DNA of 8,228 nucleotides, taken from assembly GCA_040877285.1 (NCBI GenBank), contig JBBDNZ010000010.1:1-8228 (forward strand). Reading direction: 5' to 3'. Both the position numbers and the translations under genes were made by a program. This document shows positions 5,797-8,228 of this stretch, in pieces. The DNA comes from CANKHA01 sp040877285. GTDB taxonomy: Bacteria > Pseudomonadota > Alphaproteobacteria > Rhizobiales > Xanthobacteraceae. Numbering within the stretch: the stretch's first letter is position 1; each line of letters begins with the position of its first letter. Below the pieces are notes generated by a model. It was not told the DNA's origin, made no database searches, and saw only the letters and a program-made list of their open reading frames with translations.

Positions 5797-5806
5797 GGGG
5801 GAGGGA
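5797..5806 (+). promoter_or_regulatory. Strong ribosome binding site of the HupE/UreJ gene
   Basis: GGGGGAGGGA lies directly before the ATG at 5807 and contains a GGAG core about 4 bases from it. This fixes the start of the gene. The rest of the 137-base divergent gap to dapD shows no clear promoter for this gene and no recognisable riboswitch. Confidence 0.6.
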
Positions 5807-6460
5807 ATGACAAAGGCGAGATTCTATCCACACGCGTCTGTTTCAGCGGTTTGCGGCGTCTTCCTCGCCCTCGTCCTGCTAGCGCTCTTGGGCAGCCCTG
5901 CCGCCGCCCACCATGTCATGGACAATCAGCTTCCTGCGACCTTCCTTCAGGGCTTGCTGTCCGGTCTCGGCCACCCGGTGATCGGTCTCGATCATCTCGC
6001 CGCGATTATCGCCATCGGATGCATCGCCGCCACCCAGCCGCGCGGCGCGATGCTGGCTGTTGGTTTCGTGATGGCCATGCTGTCCGGCGTCACCATACAT
6101 CTTGGTCAGGCGACGATTTCGGGGGCCGAGCTTCTTGTCGCGCTTTCAGTCGTTCTGCTCGGAATTGCGATGCTCCGACTTCGGCCCGTCGCACGAGGGC
6201 TTGCGCTTTTGCTGTTCGCGCTGGCCGGATTTGTTCACGGCTATGCGCTGGGCGAATCCATCGTCGGCGCGGAGCCGGCGCCGCTCTATGCCTATCTGGC
6301 GGGTCTCGCGATCATTCAGTCGGCGATTACATTCGCAGCGATGACGCTGACGCGATGGCTGCTCGCGCGTCCTTCCTTTGAGCCGGTCAGGCTGCGGCTC
6401 GTCGGCGCGGGGATCGCCGGCTTCGGCTTTGCCTTGCTGATGTCGCAGCTCGGCGCGTGA
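5807..6460 (+). CDS. HupE/UreJ family membrane protein, probable nickel (or cobalt) permease
   Basis: HupE/UreJ proteins are inner-membrane proteins thought to import nickel, sometimes other divalent metals. The 217-residue product has a signal peptide (residues 1-34, hydrophobic core F-L-A-L-V-L-L-A-L-L) with likely cleavage at A-A-A, leaving a histidine-rich mature N-terminus (H-H). Several transmembrane helices follow. The family's metal motifs are present: H56-P-V-I-G-L-D62-H63 and the later F-V-H144-G-Y-A-L-G-E150. It diverges from dapD and ends exactly where the convergent nucleotidase gene ends. No hydrogenase or urease gene is visible here, so substrate and partner are not shown by context. 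Family call is firm; nickel specificity is family knowledge, not shown here. Confidence 0.88.
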   Translation: MTKARFYPHASVSAVCGVFLALVLLALLGSPAAAHHVMDNQLPATFLQGLLSGLGHPVIGLDHLAAIIAIGCIAATQPRGAMLAVGFVMAMLSGVTIHLGQATISGAELLVALSVVLLGIAMLRLRPVARGLALLLFALAGFVHGYALGESIVGAEPAPLYAYLAGLAIIQSAITFAAMTLTRWLLARPSFEPVRLRLVGAGIAGFGFALLMSQLGA

Positions 6461-7159
6461 TCATGCTGCGCGGATGCGCTGCAAAAAACCGGCGAGGTCG
6501 TCGGTGACGTGATCCACATGGGCTGCGTCGCGGCCCTCCATCTCCCAATCCTCGCGCAGCACCTCGCGCGTGCCTTCGGGGATCACCAGCACAGTGGTCA
6601 TGCCGAGCGAATGCGGCGTGCTGAGGTTGCGCGCGAGATCCTCGAACATGGCGGCCCGTTTCGGATCGACCCCATGGCGGGCAAGGAACCGGTCATAGGT
6701 CTGCGGCGACGGCTTCGGCTCCAGCTCCGCTGCGACGATGTCGAAGACGTCGTCGAAATGCTGGTGAATGGCAAGCCGCCGCATGACCACGTCGGCATGC
6801 TTGCGCGTGCCGTTGGTGAGGATGAGCTTGCGTCCTTCGAGCTTTTCGATGGCCTCACCGAGCCGCGGATTGGGTTCCAGCGGCGAATGGTCGATCTCGT
6901 GCACGAAATCCAGAAAATCGTCGGGCTGCAACCCGTGCTCAAGCATGAGCCCGCGCAACGTCGTGCCGTAGCGTTTGTAAAAGTCCTTTTGCAGGTGGAA
7001 CGCCTCCTGCTGCGAAAGGTCGAGCAGCCGGGCGATATAATCGCGGATGCGCTCGTCCACCTGCTGCCAGAGATTGAGGTGATGCGGATAGAGCGTGTTG
7101 TCGAGATCGAACACCCAGGTCTCGACGTGATCGAAGCCGCGTGACGGGGAAATGTTCAT
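6461..7159 (-). CDS. HAD-superfamily pyrimidine 5'-nucleotidase
   Basis: A 232-residue haloacid dehalogenase-type phosphatase resembling the yeast Sdt1-like pyrimidine 5'-nucleotidases, which dephosphorylate UMP or CMP. All four HAD motifs are visible: motif I V-F-D18-L-D20-N-T-L-Y-P (nucleophile and acid/base aspartates), motif II I-L-T115-N-G-T, motif III lysine K149 in E-P-K-P-S-P, and motif IV F-E173-D174. The region between residues 25 and 100 is the helical cap. Start ATG 7159 lies 15 bases after the stop of the upstream DUF1194 gene on the same strand, with no obvious Shine-Dalgarno, so it may be read from that transcript. Its TGA directly abuts the TGA of the convergent HupE-like gene. 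Exact substrate is inferred from the subfamily. Confidence 0.9.
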   Translation of the reverse strand: MNISPSRGFDHVETWVFDLDNTLYPHHLNLWQQVDERIRDYIARLLDLSQQEAFHLQKDFYKRYGTTLRGLMLEHGLQPDDFLDFVHEIDHSPLEPNPRLGEAIEKLEGRKLILTNGTRKHADVVMRRLAIHQHFDDVFDIVAAELEPKPSPQTYDRFLARHGVDPKRAAMFEDLARNLSTPHSLGMTTVLVIPEGTREVLREDWEMEGRDAAHVDHVTDDLAGFLQRIRAA

Positions 7160-7174
7160 AGTCTGTTTGCGCGC

Positions 7175-7930
7175 TTAAGGCCTTGCTGCCAGCATCGCGC
7201 CCCACTTTTTTATATTGGGGGAGTGTTCACTATCGGCAATCTCAAGAATCAATTTTTTTCGAACGGCGTCGGCGAAGTCCTCGTAGCTCTCGGCTGCGAT
7301 CATGAAGGCGCCGGGTCCTCCAATGACGTATGTATAGTAGTAGCGGTCCAATACCGGATCCAGCGCCAGGATCGGCAAGCCGTTGACGGTGACGCCCGCC
7401 GCGACGGCGTCGTCGCGCGCGCCGGTGATCGAACGTCCGCTGGTGCTGCGGCCGTCGCCGGAAATATCGATGGTACGACGCTGCGACGAATAAGGGCTTT
7501 GGGAAAGCAAGATCATCGCATGATCGATGGCCCCGCTGATCGAGGTGCCGCCGCCGAAAAGCTCGCGCCGCGACTCGTCGATAGATTCGGCGAAGGCATG
7601 GGCGGACGTCTCATCCTTGATCAGCGTCCACGGCACCACCTGGACATGGAGGAAAGGCCCGGTCCATTGCACCATCGTCACCGCAATGGATTGCTCCGCC
7701 CCGGACGCGATCGCACTGAGCACCTGCGGGTGCCGGAAGGCCGCCGCATAGCCCTGCTTCTGAAGCTCAAAGCGTCTGTCGTTGACGCTGCCGGAGGCGT
7801 CAAGCGCCAGTACGAGTTGGAGATCGACGTTGGTCTCGGCGGCAGCCGCGGATGTAGCGAGGCCAACCGCCAGAAGCATGGCCGCAAGATGCCTGTGAAA
7901 CGCGCCTCCGCGGGCTTGCATCGCTTTCAC
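7175..7930 (-). CDS. DUF1194 family secreted von Willebrand factor A-like protein (copy 1)
   Basis: The product (251 residues from the GTG at 7930) has an N-terminal signal peptide with core L-A-A-M-L-L-A-V-G-L-A and likely cleavage after S-A-A-A-A. A von Willebrand factor A-like domain fills the rest. The MIDAS metal-site pieces are visible: D44-A-S46-G-S48, T129 in G-G-G-T-S, and D159 in D-I-S-G-D-G. DUF1194 hallmarks include V-V-P-W-T-L-I, G-V-T-V-N-G-L-P-I and V-I-G-G-P-G-A-F. The function of the family is unknown; such domains usually bind protein partners through a metal ion outside the cytoplasm. The GTG overlaps the TGA of the upstream paralogue (GTGA), with AAGGAG 3 bases before it. 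An ATG at 7921 with the same site 12 bases away is an alternative, while the TTG at 7957 is unlikely. Confidence 0.88.
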   Translation of the reverse strand: MKAMQARGGAFHRHLAAMLLAVGLATSAAAAETNVDLQLVLALDASGSVNDRRFELQKQGYAAAFRHPQVLSAIASGAEQSIAVTMVQWTGPFLHVQVVPWTLIKDETSAHAFAESIDESRRELFGGGTSISGAIDHAMILLSQSPYSSQRRTIDISGDGRSTSGRSITGARDDAVAAGVTVNGLPILALDPVLDRYYYTYVIGGPGAFMIAAESYEDFADAVRKKLILEIADSEHSPNIKKWGAMLAARP

Positions 7931-8228
7931 GGACTCCTTGCCAGGACAGCACCCCAATTTTGCATGGCGGGCGGGTCTTCTTTGGCGGCGATCTCCAGGA
8001 TCAATTTTTTCAAAACGGCGTCGGCGAAGTTTTCATAGTTCGCGGCCGGGATCATGAAGGCGCCGGGGCCGCCGATGACAAAAGAATAGAAATAGCGGTC
8101 GAGAATCGGGTCCACCGACAATATTGGTAAACCGTTGATGGTAACTCCGTTAGCCACCGCGTCGTCGCGCGCATTGACTACTGACCTACCGCTCGAGTTG
8201 CGTCCGTCGCCGGAAATATCGATGGTGC
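7927..8228 (-). CDS. DUF1194 family von Willebrand factor A-like protein (copy 2), C-terminal part; 5' end outside window
   Basis: The minus-strand frame is open to the window edge and encodes the last 99 or so residues of a second DUF1194 protein, from T-I-D-I-S-G-D-G to W-G-A-V-L-A-R-S-P and a TGA at 7927-7929. It contains the last MIDAS aspartate (D-I-S-G-D-G), G-V-T-I-N-G-L-P-I and V-I-G-G-P-G-A-F-M-I. Aligned by eye with the same part of copy 1 it is about 70% identical (70 of 99), so the two are tandem duplicates. Its stop codon overlaps the likely start codon of copy 1 by four bases, which argues for one transcript and coupled translation. The N-terminal signal peptide and the D-x-S-x-S motif would lie upstream and cannot be checked. 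Confidence 0.88.
   Translation of the reverse strand, partial: TIDISGDGRNSSGRSVVNARDDAVANGVTINGLPILSVDPILDRYFYSFVIGGPGAFMIPAANYENFADAVLKKLILEIAAKEDPPAMQNWGAVLARSP

Noticed and set aside
5329..6381. Plus-strand open frame of 350 codons across the dapD/HupE gap
   Set aside because: It overlaps dapD in antisense and the HupE-like gene in another frame, with low-complexity Arg/Ser-rich translation.
6509..8038. Plus-strand open frames over the nucleotidase and DUF1194 genes (6509-7144 and 7223-8038)
   Set aside because: They are antisense to genes with complete HAD and MIDAS motifs and show no family features of their own.

Overview
The window is GC-rich DNA from an alphaproteobacterium, most likely a member of the Hyphomicrobiales near Bradyrhizobium, Rhodopseudomonas or the Xanthobacteraceae. 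This rests on the style of the proteins (DapD, TruA, the DUF805 and DUF1194 families), on the fmt-truA / dapE-DUF805-dapD neighbourhood, and on a dispersed palindromic repeat typical of these genomes. No species can be named from the sequence alone.

Region 1 (1-1408, plus strand) is housekeeping: the 3' end of fmt (methionyl-tRNA formyltransferase), a palindromic interspersed repeat filling the gap, then a complete truA (tRNA pseudouridine synthase).

Region 2 (about 1406-3170) is an AT-richer foreign pocket between truA and dapE. It holds a small membrane-protein gene resembling the superinfection-exclusion B (SieB) family. An IS3-family insertion sequence of 1236 bp (1771-3006) splits it. 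The N-terminal part lies left of the IS and the C-terminal part, in the same reading frame, lies right of it. The IS has no visible target-site duplication, and roughly two dozen residues of the host gene seem to be missing at the junction. The IS itself looks intact, with imperfect terminal inverted repeats, orfA, orfB with a complete DDE triad, and a G GGA AAC slippery heptamer for -1 frameshifting.

Region 3 (3171-5669, minus strand) is a probable lysine/diaminopimelate operon transcribed dapD, DUF805 membrane protein, dapE. A candidate promoter with a perfect TTGACA -35 box lies just upstream of dapD. DapD and DapE catalyse the succinylation and desuccinylation steps that flank the aminotransferase step of the succinylase branch.

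Region 4 (5807-8228) has a HupE/UreJ-type membrane protein (plus strand) that diverges from dapD and converges, stop codon to stop codon, with a HAD-family pyrimidine 5'-nucleotidase (minus). Upstream of the nucleotidase on the same strand are two tandem paralogues of a secreted von Willebrand factor A-like family (DUF1194). The second is cut by the window edge.

Most of the window is ordinary core genome. The parts most worth a second look are the IS-broken SieB-like gene and the tandem DUF1194 pair. I see no CRISPR array, tRNA or rRNA, and no gene-free stretch longer than about 140 bases.
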